Assembly: GCF_016616235.1 (NCBI RefSeq)
Contig: NZ_CP067100.1
Span: 4,833,001-4,897,000, forward strand
DNA length: 64,000 bases
Source: Bradyrhizobium diazoefficiens
GTDB taxonomy: Bacteria > Pseudomonadota > Alphaproteobacteria > Rhizobiales > Xanthobacteraceae
Direction: 5' to 3'
Below the pieces are notes generated by a model. That model was given only the letters and a program-made list of their open reading frames with translations, had not been told where the DNA came from and searched no databases. Below, piece by piece: positions 1 to 10,049 of this stretch; the first letter of the stretch is position 1, and each line of letters opens with the position of its first letter. A program made the position numbers and the translations under genes.

Positions 1-1197
1 TTCCCACTGCGCGGCGCTCTCGGACAGGAAGCCGAGCAGCCGCAGCGATCCCGACAATGCAGCGGCATCGCCACGCAAGCCGTGCAGCGCCGCGATCGCC
101 AGCGGCGTGTTGAGATCATCGAGCAGCGGCTCGACCACCGACGCAGCCGGCTTGCCGGGTTCGGCGTCGGCCGCGACACGGTACCAGTCATCGAGCGTCT
201 TTGCGCTCTCCTCCAGCGATTTCATGGTCCAGTCGATCGGCGAACGGTAATGCGTCTTCAGCATGTTCAGGCGCAGCACCTCACCCGGCCAGTCCTTGAG
301 CAGCTCGTGGATGGTGATGAAGTTGCCGAGGGACTTCGACATCTTCTCGCTCTCGACCTGCAGGAAGCCGTTGTGCATCCAGTAGTTCGCCATGCGCTCC
401 CGGTGGAAGGCGCAGCAAGTCTGCGCGACCTCGTTCTCGTGATGCGGGAACACGAGATCGATGCCGCCGCCATGGATGTCGAAGTGCTCGCCGAGATGCT
501 TCCAGGCCATGGCCGAGCACTCGATGTGCCAGCCGGGACGGCCCTCGGCCCTGATGCCGGCCGGCGACGGCCATGACGGCTCGCCCGGCTTCGACGGCTT
601 CCACAGCACAAAGTCGGTATTGCCCTTCTTGTAGGGCGCGACATCGACGCGGGCGCCGGCGACCAGCTCGTCCAGCGAGCGGTTGGACAGCGCGCCATAG
701 CGCGGCAGCGAGGAGTTGGCCGCGTTCATCGCCTGCGGCGAGAACAGCACATGATCCTCGGCGGCATAGGCAAAGCCGCCCGCGATCAGCCGTTCGATGA
801 TCTCGCGCATCTCGCCGATATGCTCTGTGGCGCGCGGCTCGACGCTCGGCCGCAGTGCGCCGAGCGCATCGACGTCGGCGTGAAACTGTCTGCCGGTCTG
901 CTCAGTGACTTTCCGGATCGCCTCGTTCAGCGGCAGACCGGGAAAATCGCGCGCGGCGCGGTCGTTGATCTTGTCGTCCACATCGGTGATGTTGCGGACA
1001 TATTTGACATGCGCCTCGCCATAGAGATGGCGCAGCAGCCGAAACAGCACGTCGAACACGATCACCGGCCGCGCGTTGCCGATATGGGCGAAGTCATAGA
1101 CGGTCGGTCCGCAGACATACATGCGGACATTGTTGGGATCGAGCGGTACGAAGGTGCGCTTGTCCCGGCTCAGCGTATCGTAGAGGCGCAATTCCAT
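1..1197 (-). CDS. cysS: Cysteinyl-tRNA synthetase (3' end beyond window)
   Basis: Class I aminoacyl-tRNA synthetase that charges tRNA-Cys in the cytoplasm. The translation starts [14 protein letters not shown] at an ATG ending at 1197 and runs off the left edge, leaving 399 codons. Family signatures are visible: YVCGPTVYD with a zinc-ligand Cys, the HIGH-type motif in AHIGNARP, zinc-site motifs WHIECSAM and FPHHENE, and the KMSKS loop in [11 protein letters not shown]. The anticodon-binding C-terminus is missing only because the window ends. The 288 bp upstream hold no recognisable gene and probably carry its promoter. Identity is secure. Confidence 0.95.
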   Translation of the reverse strand, partial: MELRLYDTLSRDKRTFVPLDPNNVRMYVCGPTVYDFAHIGNARPVIVFDVLFRLLRHLYGEAHVKYVRNITDVDDKINDRAARDFPGLPLNEAIRKVTEQTGRQFHADVDALGALRPSVEPRATEHIGEMREIIERLIAGGFAYAAEDHVLFSPQAMNAANSSLPRYGALSNRSLDELVAGARVDVAPYKKGNTDFVLWKPSKPGEPSWPSPAGIRAEGRPGWHIECSAMAWKHLGEHFDIHGGGIDLVFPHHENEVAQTCCAFHRERMANYWMHNGFLQVESEKMSKSLGNFITIHELLKDWPGEVLRLNMLKTHYRSPIDWTMKSLEESAKTLDDWYRVAADAEPGKPAASVVEPLLDDLNTPLAIAALHGLRGDAAALSGSLRLLGFLSESAAQWE

Positions 1198-1485
1198 ATG
1201 GATACCCGTCGGCTGTTGGCCGGGCGTCCAGGGCTCTCAATATTTTTGAGAAAAGACGGCTCCAGCCAGCGAATCGCTAGCTCGTAATCTCGCGGCAAAT
1301 GCCACACTTGGCGAGGAGACCGTTCATGCGGAACATATTGGCTATCAGGCCGCCCCGCGTCAAGAGAGCCGCGAAAGCGCCACTTTATCTCCGCAAAGCG
1401 CGCCCTCCCGCCTTGATGGTTCGTCATCCTTAACCTTTTGAGTTTATTCGGAAGCCGGCGGTTCCCTGAAGCCCCCGGTATTTTC

Positions 1486-1791
1486 ATGCGATCCATACTC
1501 GCACTCGTTGCCTGCGCCTCCATCCTTTCGGCATCCGGCGCTTTCGCCGAGACCCGCGTCTTCATCATCGCCAACCAGGCGGATGGCTACGGCGTCGACC
1601 AGTGCCTCGCCAAGGGCGAGAAATGCGGGGCGCAGGTCGCGCGCACCTATTGCCAGTCACGGGATTTTGCCCAGGCCTCAAGCTATCGCCGGGTCGATCC
1701 CGACGAAATTACCGGCTCTGTCCCCAAAACCGGCGCAAACTGCTCCCATGGCCATTGCGACGAATATGTCGCAATCACCTGCCAGCGCTGA
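1486..1791 (+). CDS. Small secreted cysteine-containing protein, unknown function
   Basis: About 101 residues. The start chosen is the ATG of MRSILALVACASIL, which begins a clear Sec signal peptide ending near AFA; an earlier in-frame start would only add a charged stretch before it. The mature part has six cysteines (QCLAKGEKCG, YCQS, NCSHGHCDEY, ITCQR), suggesting disulfide bonds in the periplasm. I do not recognise a named domain. It is followed on the same strand by another exported protein, but the gap of about 140 bp suggests separate transcription. Confidence 0.7.
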   Translation: MRSILALVACASILSASGAFAETRVFIIANQADGYGVDQCLAKGEKCGAQVARTYCQSRDFAQASSYRRVDPDEITGSVPKTGANCSHGHCDEYVAITCQR

Positions 1792-1933
1792 ATTCGCTCG
1801 GAACTGGCGTACCTTAGGCCCAATCTTGGCCGGCGAAACGACGTGACGATGCCGCAGGAAGCGGCTATGGGAGGGCGCGCTTCGGCCCACCCAAGTCACT
1901 TGGAACGTCACATTGGGCCGTGACCTCGCTAGA

Positions 1934-3124
1934 ATGGCGGATATGCCTGAATTTCTGTCTCTCTCCCGTGCCCGCCCCCTCCTTGCCTGCACCGTGCTCC
2001 TCGGCACCGTCGTGCTCGCCACCGGCGCTTTCGCGCAGGCCGGCCCGCCTGGTCCACCGCCGCAGCCAAGCCAGAACGGGCTCGGGCCGAACCCGATGTG
2101 CTCACGGCTGGAAGGCCAGCTCGCCGCGCTCGACCGCGGCGGCGGTGGTGACCCCGCGCGCGAAGACCAGATCCGCCGCTACCAGGAATCCCAGAGCCGG
2201 CAGCAGGCCGAGCTGGACCGCGTCACCATGCAAGCCAAGCGCATGGGCTGCGATTCCTCCGGCTTCTTCTCGCTGTTCAACGGCCAGTCGGCGCAATGCG
2301 GTCCGGTCAACACCCAGATCCAGCAGATGCGCGCCAATCTGGATCAGATCACCGGCAATCTCGAGCGCCTGCGCGGCGGCGGCCCCGGCGGCTTCAGCCC
2401 GGAGCGCGACAATCAGCGCCGCTCGGTGCTGGCGGCGCTGGCGCAGAACAATTGCGGCCCGCAATACGCCAATGCTGCGCAGTCGCAAGGTGGCGGCAAC
2501 TTCCTGACCAATCTGTTCGGCGGTGGCAACAACGCCAACAATCCGCAAGGCGTGCCGCCCGCCGATCTCGGCCCGCAGTCCGGCACCTATCGCACCGTGT
2601 GCGTGCGCACCTGCGACGGCGCCTATTTCCCGATCTCGTTTGCCACCGTGCCGGCGCGCTTTCCCGACGACGAGAAGACCTGCAAGGCGCTCTGCCCGGC
2701 CGCGGAAGCCGTGCTCTACACCCATCGCAATCCCGGCGAGGACATGAACTCGGCGGTCTCCATCGGCGGCCAGCCCTACACGGCGCTGCCGACCGCGTTC
2801 AAATTCCGCAGCGAGTTCAACCCGTCCTGCTCCTGCAAGGCCGCGGGCCAGACCTGGGCCGACGCGCTGAAATCAGTCGACGACAAGGCCGCGGCCGAGC
2901 AGCAGGGTGACATCATCGTCACCGAGGAAAGCGCCAGGAAGATGCAGCAGCAGCGGCTCGGCAAGGGCGCGCCTGCCAATAGCAAGAAGGGCGCCGCTCC
3001 CGCGCCAACGACGGCGACTGCACCGGCTGCGACGCCCCCTGCGGATGCGGCCCCCACGTCCTCGTCGGAGAACAAGCCGATCCGCTCGGTCGGCCCGAGC
3101 TTCCTGCCGCAGCAGCAGAAGTAA
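1934..3124 (+). CDS. DUF2865 domain exported protein
   Basis: About 396 residues: a signal peptide (ACTVLLGTVVLATGAFAQ), a low-complexity Pro/Gly/Gln region with a possible coiled coil, then a cysteine-rich block beginning YRTVCVRTCDGAYFPISF and running through CKALCPAAEAVLYTHRNPG to NPSCSCK. This block is the hallmark of DUF2865, a family common in Bradyrhizobium and relatives whose function is unknown. The C-terminal 80 residues are Ala/Pro/Lys-rich and likely disordered. The start is uncertain: ATG at 1934 or 1943, neither with a strong ribosome site. Periplasmic or envelope location is inferred from the signal peptide. Confidence 0.8.
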   Translation: MADMPEFLSLSRARPLLACTVLLGTVVLATGAFAQAGPPGPPPQPSQNGLGPNPMCSRLEGQLAALDRGGGGDPAREDQIRRYQESQSRQQAELDRVTMQAKRMGCDSSGFFSLFNGQSAQCGPVNTQIQQMRANLDQITGNLERLRGGGPGGFSPERDNQRRSVLAALAQNNCGPQYANAAQSQGGGNFLTNLFGGGNNANNPQGVPPADLGPQSGTYRTVCVRTCDGAYFPISFATVPARFPDDEKTCKALCPAAEAVLYTHRNPGEDMNSAVSIGGQPYTALPTAFKFRSEFNPSCSCKAAGQTWADALKSVDDKAAAEQQGDIIVTEESARKMQQQRLGKGAPANSKKGAAPAPTTATAPAATPPADAAPTSSSENKPIRSVGPSFLPQQQK

Positions 3125-3140
3125 GCAGCCATTTGCTCGG

Positions 3141-3245
3141 TGTCATGCCCCGCGAAGGCGGGGCATTCAGTACGCCGCGGCGGAGTTGGTTTTCGACAAC
3201 GCCCGCCGCGGAGTACTAAATCATCCGCCTTCGCGGATGATGACA
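3141..3245. repeat. Composite palindromic intergenic repeat
   Basis: The element is flanked by TGTCAT (3141) and ATGACA (to 3244). Inside are a GCCCCGC/GCGGGGC hairpin, a long near-perfect inverted repeat between AGTACGCCGCGGCGG and CCGCCGCGGAGTACT, and a CATCCGC/GCGGATG hairpin. It fills the gap between two convergent genes and resembles the dispersed palindromic repeats of Bradyrhizobium genomes. It may also terminate both transcripts. Confidence 0.6.
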
Positions 3246-3279
3246 GCAATCTATCGAGCGCCACTGCCCGCCTTCACAC

Positions 3280-5037
3280 CTATCCCTCGAACGCGTCGAT
3301 CGACGCCCGGCTCCCGCGCGACACCAGCGTCTCGTCCGGTGCGGGCAGCCCCTCACCCTTGTCGCGAAAGCGGTTGGTGATGGGATAGCGGCGGTCGCGG
3401 CCGAAATTTCTCGCCGTCACCTTCACGCCGGGGGCGGCCTGGCGGCGCTTGTATTCGGCGATGTTGAGGAGATGGTCGATCCGGGTGACGGTGTCGCGGT
3501 CGAAGCCGGCGGCGATGATCTGGTCGAGCGGCTCCTCGCGTTCGACCAGGCGCTCGAGAATCGCATCGAGCACCTCGTAGGGCGGCAACGAGTCCTCGTC
3601 ACGCTGGTTCTCGCGCAGCTCCGCCGTCGGCGGACGCGTGATGATGTCGGGCGGGATCACCTCGCCCGCCGGCCCGAGCGCACCATCCGGCTTCCAGCCG
3701 TTGCGCAAACTCGCCAAGCGGAACACTTGCGTCTTGTAGATGTCCTTGACCGGATTGAAGCCGCCGTTCATGTCGCCATAGAGCGTGGCGTAGCCGACTG
3801 ACATTTCCGATTTGTTGCCTGTGGTCACCACCATCAGGCCGGTCTTGTTGGAGATCGCCATCAGCAGCGTGCCGCGGGTGCGGGCCTGAAGATTTTCCTC
3901 GGTGATATCTGGCGGCAGGTTCTTGAAGATGTCGGACAGGATGGTCTCGAACCCGGTCACGGCTTCCGCGATCGGCAGCACCTCGTAGCGGATGCCGAGA
4001 TGGCCGGCGAGCTCGCCGGCGTCGGCAATCGAATGTGCTGCGGTGTAGCGATAAGGCAGCATCACCCCATGTACCTGGTCGGCGCCGAGCGCATCGACCG
4101 CGATCGCTGCGCAGAGCGCGGAGTCGATGCCGCCGGAAATGCCGAGCAGCACGCCGGGAAAACCGTTCTTGCCGACGTAGTCGCGCAGGCCCAGCACGCA
4201 GGCGGCGTAGTCGGCCTTGTCGCCCTCGGGCAGCTCGGCGATCGGCCCCGTGCAGCGCCAATCATCGCCATGACGCGTGAAGCGCAACGTCGTGATGCTC
4301 TCCTCGAACGCCGGCAGTTGCACGGCGAGCGAGAGATCGCCGTTAAGCGCGAAGGAGGCACCGTCGAACACCAGCTCGTCCTGGCCGCAGACCTGGTTGA
4401 GATAGACCAATGGCAAACCACTTTCGGTCACCCGGGCCACCGCGACCGACAGGCGCACGTCGTTCTTGTCGCGGGCGTAGGGCGAGCCGTTCGGCACCAG
4501 GATGATCTCGGCGCCGGTCTCGGCCAGCGTCTCGACCACGTTCTCGTAGTCCTCGGATTCCTCCAGCCAGATGTCCTCGCAGATCGGCACGCCGATGCGC
4601 ACGCCACGCACCGTCACCGGGCCGGCGGCGGGTCCGCGTACAAACAGCCGCTTCTCGTCGAACACGCCGTAATTCGGCAGATTGCATTTGAAGCGAAGCG
4701 CGGCGATGCGGCCGCCGTCGAGCAGCGCGCAGGCATTGTAAAGCCTGCCGTCCTCGATCCAGGGCGTGCCGACCAGCATGGCCGGCCCGCCATCGGCGGT
4801 CTCGCGCGCGAGGCTTTCGATCGCCACGCGGCAGGCGGCCTGGAAGGCCGACTTCTGCACCAGGTCTTCCGGCGGATAGCCGGCGATGAACAGCTCGGGA
4901 AATAGCACGAGATCGGCGCCGTCGGCAGCTGCCTGCGCACGCGCGGCGCGAACCTTGGCAGCGTTGCCTTCGATATCGCCCATGGTCGGATTGAGTTGGG
5001 CGAGCGTGACCGCGAATGTGATGAGACGCTCGGTCAT
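3280..5037 (-). CDS. nadE: Glutamine-dependent NAD+ synthetase
   Basis: Last step of NAD biosynthesis: deamido-NAD + ATP + glutamine to NAD. The 585 residues fit the two-domain form. An N-terminal nitrilase-like glutaminase domain shows the catalytic Glu in LVLFPELFIAGYP and the Cys in PICEDIW. A C-terminal synthetase domain carries the PP-loop GISGGIDSAL. ATG at 5037 begins MTERLITFAVTLAQLNPTMGD, typical for the family. It is the last gene of a co-directional run with DAHP synthase and dgkA (gaps of 4 and 24 bp), so co-transcription is likely. Confidence 0.95.
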   Translation of the reverse strand: MTERLITFAVTLAQLNPTMGDIEGNAAKVRAARAQAAADGADLVLFPELFIAGYPPEDLVQKSAFQAACRVAIESLARETADGGPAMLVGTPWIEDGRLYNACALLDGGRIAALRFKCNLPNYGVFDEKRLFVRGPAAGPVTVRGVRIGVPICEDIWLEESEDYENVVETLAETGAEIILVPNGSPYARDKNDVRLSVAVARVTESGLPLVYLNQVCGQDELVFDGASFALNGDLSLAVQLPAFEESITTLRFTRHGDDWRCTGPIAELPEGDKADYAACVLGLRDYVGKNGFPGVLLGISGGIDSALCAAIAVDALGADQVHGVMLPYRYTAAHSIADAGELAGHLGIRYEVLPIAEAVTGFETILSDIFKNLPPDITEENLQARTRGTLLMAISNKTGLMVVTTGNKSEMSVGYATLYGDMNGGFNPVKDIYKTQVFRLASLRNGWKPDGALGPAGEVIPPDIITRPPTAELRENQRDEDSLPPYEVLDAILERLVEREEPLDQIIAAGFDRDTVTRIDHLLNIAEYKRRQAAPGVKVTARNFGRDRRYPITNRFRDKGEGLPAPDETLVSRGSRASIDAFEG

Positions 5038-5061
5038 GACCGCTTTGTCCGATCCGTAATT

Positions 5062-5415
5062 CTAGAGAAACCCCAATCGCTCGATGATGGCGATGATCCA
5101 GAACGCACCGGCCATCAAGAGGGCAACGCCAACCGCAGCCGAGCCCATGTCCTTGACCCGGCCGATCTGCTTGTCGTGGTCCATGGTCAGGCGGTCGGCG
5201 AGCTTCTCGATCGCGGTGTTGAGCAGCTCGACGACCAGCACGAAAGCAACTGCACAGACCAGTTCGACCGCGCGCATCGCGCTCGCGGCAACGAACCACG
5301 CCACGGGCACCGACAGGATCAGCGCAAAGATTTCCTCGCGGATGGCCTGTTCCGAGCGGAAGGCAAAGGCCATTCCGTTGCGGGAATTGATCGTGGCCTT
5401 CCAGATGCGCAGCAA
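5062..5415 (-). CDS. dgkA: Diacylglycerol kinase, DgkA type
   Basis: A 117-residue inner-membrane kinase that phosphorylates diacylglycerol to phosphatidate. Three hydrophobic helices are visible (about 30-50, 53-70, 95-115). The family motif is VELLNTAIEKLADR, with the catalytic Glu and Asn. The N-terminal RSEQAIREE region matches the amphipathic start of DgkA. It lies 4 bp after the DAHP synthase stop and 24 bp before nadE, within one putative operon. Whether it prefers diacylglycerol or undecaprenol cannot be told from sequence; the proteobacterial context favours diacylglycerol. Confidence 0.93.
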   Translation of the reverse strand: MLRIWKATINSRNGMAFAFRSEQAIREEIFALILSVPVAWFVAASAMRAVELVCAVAFVLVVELLNTAIEKLADRLTMDHDKQIGRVKDMGSAAVGVALLMAGAFWIIAIIERLGFL

Positions 5416-5419
5416 GGTC

Positions 5420-6808
5420 CTAGAGTCCCGCTGCGACCGGCATCGGCTTCACCTTCCCGGCGCGTTCCTGCTTGAGCAGCTCTGCGACCAGGAAAGCCAT
5501 GTCGATGGACTGCTCAGCATTGAGGCGCGGATCGCAGACCGTGTGGTAGCGATCGTTGAGATCCTCGTCCGTAATCGCGCGGGCGCCGCCGAGGCATTCG
5601 GTGACGTCCTGGCCGGTCATCTCCAGATGCACGCCCCCGGCATGGGTGCCCTCGGCGGCATGGATCGCGAAGAACGACTTCACTTCCGACAGGATGCGGT
5701 CGAACGGCCGTGTCTTGTAGCCCGATGTCGAGGTGATGGTATTGCCGTGCATGGGATCGCACGACCAGACCACCACCCTGCCCTCGCGCTGCACCGCGCG
5801 AATCATGTTCGGCAGATGCTCGCCGACCTTGTCGGCACCGAAACGGCCGATCAGCGTCAGCCGGCCCGGCTCGTTGTCGGGATTGAGCACGTCGATCAGC
5901 TTCAGCAGTTCGTCGGGCTTGAGCGAGGGGCCGCATTTCAGGCCGATCGGGTTCTTGATACCGCGGAAATATTCGATATGGCCGTGGTCAAGCTGGCGGG
6001 TGCGGTCGCCGATCCAGATCATGTGGCCCGAGGTCGCGTACCAGTCGCCGGTGGTCGAATCGACCCGGGTCATGGCCTGCTCGTAGCCGAGCAGCAGCGC
6101 CTCGTGGCTGGTGTAGAAGTCGGTGGCGCGCAGCTCGGGATGGCTCTCCAGATCGAGGCCGCAGGCGCGCATGAAGTTCAGCGCGTCCGAGATGCGGTCG
6201 GCCAATTCCTTGTAGCGGCGGGACTGCGGCGAGTCCTTGAGGAAGCCGAGCATCCATTGATGCACGCTGCCGAGATTGGCGAAACCGCCGGTCGCAAACG
6301 CCCGAAGCAGGTTCAGCGTTGCGGCCGACTGGCGATAGGCCATCAGCTGGCGCTGCGGATCGGGCACGCGCGCTTCCCTGGTGAAGGCGATATCGTTGAC
6401 GATGTCGCCGCGATAGCTCGGCAGCTCGACATCGCCGACTTTCTCGGTCGGCGACGAGCGCGGCTTGGCGAACTGGCCGGCGATACGGCCGACCTTCACC
6501 ACCGGGACGGCGCCGGCATAGGTCAGCACCACCGCCATCTGCAAGAGCACGCGGAAGAAATCGCGGATGTTGTTGGCGCCGTGCTCGGCAAAGCTCTCGG
6601 CGCAGTCGCCGCCCTGGAGCAGGAAGGCCTCACCCGCCGCAACACGGGCCAACGCCTTCTTCAGGTTGCGCGCCTCGCCCGCGAACACCAGCGGCGGAAA
6701 GGTCGCAAGCTGCGCCTCGACGTCGGCCAAGGCCTTGGCGTCGGGATAATCGGGCACCTGTAGCACCGGCTTGCTGCGCCAGGACTCGGGCGTCCACCGC
6801 TCGGACAT
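5420..6808 (-). CDS. aroG: Class II 3-deoxy-7-phosphoheptulonate (DAHP) synthase
   Basis: First step of the shikimate pathway: condensation of phosphoenolpyruvate with erythrose 4-phosphate. About 462 residues from the ATG at 6808 ([21 protein letters not shown]). The class II (plant/actinobacterial type) signatures are present: [12 protein letters not shown], a [14 protein letters not shown] segment, and late motifs [13 protein letters not shown] and [11 protein letters not shown] start ten codons upstream is possible but lacks support. First gene of the run leading to dgkA and nadE. The symbol is by function; these class II enzymes are named inconsistently. Confidence 0.92.
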   Translation of the reverse strand: MSERWTPESWRSKPVLQVPDYPDAKALADVEAQLATFPPLVFAGEARNLKKALARVAAGEAFLLQGGDCAESFAEHGANNIRDFFRVLLQMAVVLTYAGAVPVVKVGRIAGQFAKPRSSPTEKVGDVELPSYRGDIVNDIAFTREARVPDPQRQLMAYRQSAATLNLLRAFATGGFANLGSVHQWMLGFLKDSPQSRRYKELADRISDALNFMRACGLDLESHPELRATDFYTSHEALLLGYEQAMTRVDSTTGDWYATSGHMIWIGDRTRQLDHGHIEYFRGIKNPIGLKCGPSLKPDELLKLIDVLNPDNEPGRLTLIGRFGADKVGEHLPNMIRAVQREGRVVVWSCDPMHGNTITSTSGYKTRPFDRILSEVKSFFAIHAAEGTHAGGVHLEMTGQDVTECLGGARAITDEDLNDRYHTVCDPRLNAEQSIDMAFLVAELLKQERAGKVKPMPVAAGL

Positions 6809-6987
6809 CGCAATCTCTCCGTGAAGCAAAAAGCACAACCTGATCTGTGGGTTGCGAGGGCCGCCTTATACACAGGCTGGCTTCGCCCCGCCAGTTGTAA
6901 ATCCGTTTCGCAGTGCAAACCCTTGCAGGGAAAGCTGAATCGCATTTGCTGGGGATTACGAGGAAACCGGCAAGACACCTTCTGCCC

Positions 6988-7884
6988 ATGGACGCGGCGC
7001 GCGACGACGTTTTCATCGACGAGATCAGCTTCCCGGCGGCCGACGGGTACGCGCTGGCCGGCACCCTGTTCCTGCCGCGCGGCGCCAAGCGCCATGCCGT
7101 GCTGATCAATTCGGCCACCGCCGTCCCGCGCAAGATCTACAAGGGCTTTGCCTCCTATCTCGCCCACCGCGGCTGCGCGGTGCTGACTTACGACTATCGG
7201 GGCGTCGGCGGCTCCCGCCCGCCAGCGATGACCGGCTACAACCAGCCGAAATCGCTGGTCGGCTTCAAGGCCTCGATATCGGACTGGGCCGCGCTTGACG
7301 TCACCGCCGCGGTGCGCTGGATGCGCGAACGCTATCACGACCTGCCGCTGGCCTATGTCGGCCATTCCTTCGGCGGCCAGGCACTCGGGCTGATTGCGAA
7401 CAATACCGAGATCTCGCGCGCCGCCTTCGTGGCCTCGCAGGCCGCGACCTGGCGGCTGATGACCTCGCCGGAGAAATACCGCGTCTATGCGTTCATGAAT
7501 TTTGTCGGCGTGCCGTTGGTCCATGCGCTCGGCTATGCGCCGGGCTGGGCCGGCGTCGGCGAAGATCTGCCCAAGGGCGTCTTCCTGCAGTGGGCCGAGT
7601 GGGTGTCGAGCCCCCGCTATCTGTTCGATTCAAAGCTGCCGGCGCTGGAGAATTTTGCAAAGTACAAAGGCGAGCTGCGCGCGCTGTGCTTCTCCGACGA
7701 TCCCTGGGCGACACGCTCCGCAGTCGAGCTGCTCACCAGCGGATTCACTGCGATCCAGCCGGAAGTGCTGACGGTCAAACCATCGGATGTCGGCGCCAAA
7801 GCCATCGGCCATTTCGGCTTCTTCCGTCCCGACCACCGCGACACGCTGTGGCGCGGGGTGGCGGAATGGATCCAGGGGGAGTGA
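6988..7884 (+). CDS. Alpha/beta hydrolase, serine aminopeptidase-like
   Basis: About 298 residues with an alpha/beta hydrolase fold. The start is taken at MDAARDDVFIDE because the family begins near there; an upstream frame of 25 codons looks non-coding. Motifs: an oxyanion strand with LTYDYRGVGGSR, the nucleophile elbow GHSFGGQ, and a C-terminal IGHFGFFRPDHR with the likely catalytic His. Annotated relatives are uncharacterised esterase-like enzymes, so the substrate is unknown. No signal peptide is seen, so cytoplasmic location is likely. The gene stands alone and converges with a histidine kinase only 3 bp away. Confidence 0.82.
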   Translation: MDAARDDVFIDEISFPAADGYALAGTLFLPRGAKRHAVLINSATAVPRKIYKGFASYLAHRGCAVLTYDYRGVGGSRPPAMTGYNQPKSLVGFKASISDWAALDVTAAVRWMRERYHDLPLAYVGHSFGGQALGLIANNTEISRAAFVASQAATWRLMTSPEKYRVYAFMNFVGVPLVHALGYAPGWAGVGEDLPKGVFLQWAEWVSSPRYLFDSKLPALENFAKYKGELRALCFSDDPWATRSAVELLTSGFTAIQPEVLTVKPSDVGAKAIGHFGFFRPDHRDTLWRGVAEWIQGE

Positions 7885-7887
7885 GCC

Positions 7888-9198
7888 TCAGGTCGCCGCC
7901 GCGGGCAGTCTGACGACGACCCGCAGTCCGGTTCGCCCGGGTTCGACGATGTTCACGGCTTCAATGGACCCGCCGAGCCGATCGACGATCCGTTTGACGA
8001 TCGAAAGGCCAAGACCGACGCCATCGCCTTCCGGACGTTGACCGCGGAAGAACGGCTCGAAAATCCGGCCGATCTCTTCTGGGGGAACGCCCGGCCCGGT
8101 GTCCCCGACACGGAGAACGCCGGTCGCGCCCTCCTGGTGAATGGCCACATCGATGCTGCCGCCCGCTGGCGTGAAACGGAGCGCGTTGTCGACGAGATTG
8201 CGGATCACGGCGGCGAGCATCATCGGCTCGCCGCGCACCGGAACAGACTCGGCTCGTTCGAAGCCGAGATCGACGCCGCGACTCGCCGCCTCCCGCAAGA
8301 GATCGGCGACAACGCCCCTCGCCGCCTGGTCGAGCCCCACGACCTCCCATCGCGCGCGATCGGGTGACGCGGCGTCATGCCGTGCCAGCGCAAGCAGCTG
8401 TTCCAGAAGATGCTTGCTGCGGGCCATGCCCTGCCGGAGCACCGCAAGGCGTTCGCGCGCCGCTGGCGGCAGCTCGACCTGATCGAGATTCTCGGCCTGC
8501 AAACTCAGCGCCGTCAAGGGCGTCCGCAGCTCGTGCGCGGCATCGGCGATGAACCTGCGCTGCTGCTCCATCATTTCGTGCACGCGCCGGAACAATCCGT
8601 TGATCGAAGCGACGAATGGATTGAGTTCGCTCGGGAGGCCGCGCAGTGGCAGCGGCGTCATGTCATCGGCGGGCCTGGCGTCGAGTTCGTCAGCCAGTCG
8701 CACCATCGGGCGGAGCGATTGGGCAATGACAAAGGCGATCACCAGCATCAGGCAGGGGATCAGCGCTGCGATCGGAAGCACGGTCCGGAACGCCATGTCG
8801 CCCGCGATCTCGTCCCGAACCCCCGTGCTCTGCGCCACCGCAAAACGGCTGCCGTCGGACCGCGTCCGCAGCACTAGGCGGACCGGCTTTCCCTTCCGCG
8901 TCGCATCGCGAATCCCGTCCTGAAGCCGCCACAACTGACGCTCCTCGGAGGTACCTTGCGGGATCTTCGTCAATTCCATCAGCCACACCTCGGCATCCTC
9001 ATCCACCCCATGAAGGTCTTGAGCGCCGGTGAAACCGCCGCTCTGAACGAGGTCCGCGATCTGGATCAGCACCGAGTCCTGCGTCTCGATGGCTTCGTCG
9101 AATGCCCAGCGATGCGCAAAGACGCCGCCCACGAGACCGGTCAACAGCACGACCGCCGTCAAGCTGATGAACAGCCGGCCGCGCAGCGACCTGATCAT
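7888..9198 (-). CDS. Sensor histidine kinase, QseC/TctE-like
   Basis: About 436 residues. Start at MIRSLRGRLFISLTAV, which overlaps the stop of the response regulator by 4 bp (ATGA), so the two are translationally coupled. Order: TM1 (about 10-30), a periplasmic sensor region of about 120 residues, TM2 (about 155-175), a HAMP-like linker, the H-box FIADAAHELRTPLTALSL, then HATPase motifs NLVDNALRFTP, GDTGPGVPPEE and GVGLGLSIVKRI. It autophosphorylates on the H-box His and passes phosphate to its partner. The divergent membrane-protein cluster at 10-12 kb is the likely target; the stimulus is unknown. Confidence 0.9.
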   Translation of the reverse strand: MIRSLRGRLFISLTAVVLLTGLVGGVFAHRWAFDEAIETQDSVLIQIADLVQSGGFTGAQDLHGVDEDAEVWLMELTKIPQGTSEERQLWRLQDGIRDATRKGKPVRLVLRTRSDGSRFAVAQSTGVRDEIAGDMAFRTVLPIAALIPCLMLVIAFVIAQSLRPMVRLADELDARPADDMTPLPLRGLPSELNPFVASINGLFRRVHEMMEQQRRFIADAAHELRTPLTALSLQAENLDQVELPPAARERLAVLRQGMARSKHLLEQLLALARHDAASPDRARWEVVGLDQAARGVVADLLREAASRGVDLGFERAESVPVRGEPMMLAAVIRNLVDNALRFTPAGGSIDVAIHQEGATGVLRVGDTGPGVPPEEIGRIFEPFFRGQRPEGDGVGLGLSIVKRIVDRLGGSIEAVNIVEPGRTGLRVVVRLPAAAT

Positions 9199-9857
9199 GG
9201 CGCGCGATCCACCATCCACCCCATCCCGCGCACGTTGCGGATCGCCTCCGGACCAAGCTTCTTGCGGATGGCATGGATCAGAAACTCGACCGCGTTGCTT
9301 TCGACCTCCTCGTTCCATCCGTAAAGCTGCCGCTCGAGCTCGCTCCGCGACAGAATGGTGCCGGGCCGTATGAGCAAGGCCTGGAGCAGAGCGAACTCGC
9401 GCGCGGTCAGGATGGCCGTCTGGCCATCCTGCGAGGCCTCGCGAGTCGCCGGATCGAGACTGAGCCTGCCGTTGCCGAGGACAGCGGGGGCGCCACTGCC
9501 TTCGCGGCGAAGCACCGCGCGCATGCGCGCCAGCAATTCGCGGATCTCGAACGGCTTGACGAGGTAGTCGTCGGCGCCGAGATCGAGGCCTTGGATCCTG
9601 TCGTCGATCGCGTCGCGCGCGGTCACGACGATGACGGGAAGCTTGCGACCATCGGCGCGCAGCCGCCGCAATATGTCGCGGCCGTCCGCGTTCGGCAGAC
9701 CAAGGTCGAGCAGCAGCACTTCATAGCACTCGCTCGCCGCGGCAAGCAGTGCGGTCTCGCCATCTCTCACCCAGTCGACGGCGTAGGCGGCGTCCTTCAG
9801 CGCCAGCTCGACGGCGGCGCCAACCATCCTGTCATCCTCGATCAGCAGAACCCGCAA
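9195..9857 (-). CDS. OmpR-family response regulator
   Basis: Receiver domain (RVLLIEDDRMVG, phospho-acceptor Asp in EVLLLDLGLPNADG, switch Thr in VTARD, Lys in DYLVKPFE) followed by a winged-helix DNA-binding domain (LTAREFALLQALL, ending EAIRNVRGMGWMV). I chose the TTG at 9857, 7 nt after AGGA, which makes a family-typical N-terminus. An ATG at 9908 would add 17 atypical residues and put the start next to the operator-like repeat at 9913-9930. Paired with the kinase just downstream. Confidence 0.88.
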   Translation of the reverse strand: MRVLLIEDDRMVGAAVELALKDAAYAVDWVRDGETALLAAASECYEVLLLDLGLPNADGRDILRRLRADGRKLPVIVVTARDAIDDRIQGLDLGADDYLVKPFEIRELLARMRAVLRREGSGAPAVLGNGRLSLDPATREASQDGQTAILTAREFALLQALLIRPGTILSRSELERQLYGWNEEVESNAVEFLIHAIRKKLGPEAIRNVRGMGWMVDRAP

Positions 9858-9912
9858 AACTCGATCCTCGAAACCGCCGGGCCGTTCGGCCGCCAAAATC
9901 GTGGCCATCCCG

Positions 9913-10002
9913 ACTTAGCGCAGAGTTAGGGAGCCTCAGCGGGCCGAAATTGCGGCGAAGACTACCCTGCGGCGTGATTTCTGATCCTAAGCCGGGCCTA
10001 AG
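9913..10002. promoter_or_regulatory. Divergent control region with two 11-bp-period direct repeats
   Basis: Between the response regulator and the COG4705-type gene are two similar half-site pairs. CCTAAG-N5-CCTAAG lies on the + strand at 9986-10002. CCTAAC-N5-GCTAAG lies on the - strand over 9914-9930. A repeat period of 11 bp, one helical turn, is what OmpR/PhoB-family regulators bind. The opposite orientation suggests one site for each divergent promoter. The motif is seen in the sequence; regulation by the adjacent response regulator is inferred. Confidence 0.5.
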
Positions 10003-10049
10003 TCGGCTGCACGATGGTCCCGCATCGCTTCGGCTTTGGGAGATTGGGC

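Noticed and set aside
5084..6763. Long plus-strand open frame opposite the DAHP synthase gene
   Set aside because: It is antisense to a clear enzyme, has shadow-type composition (many His/Gln/Asp/Arg) and no motif. The same holds for long antisense frames at 12,611-14,128, 23,999-25,558, 30,446-31,558 and 42,983-44,290.
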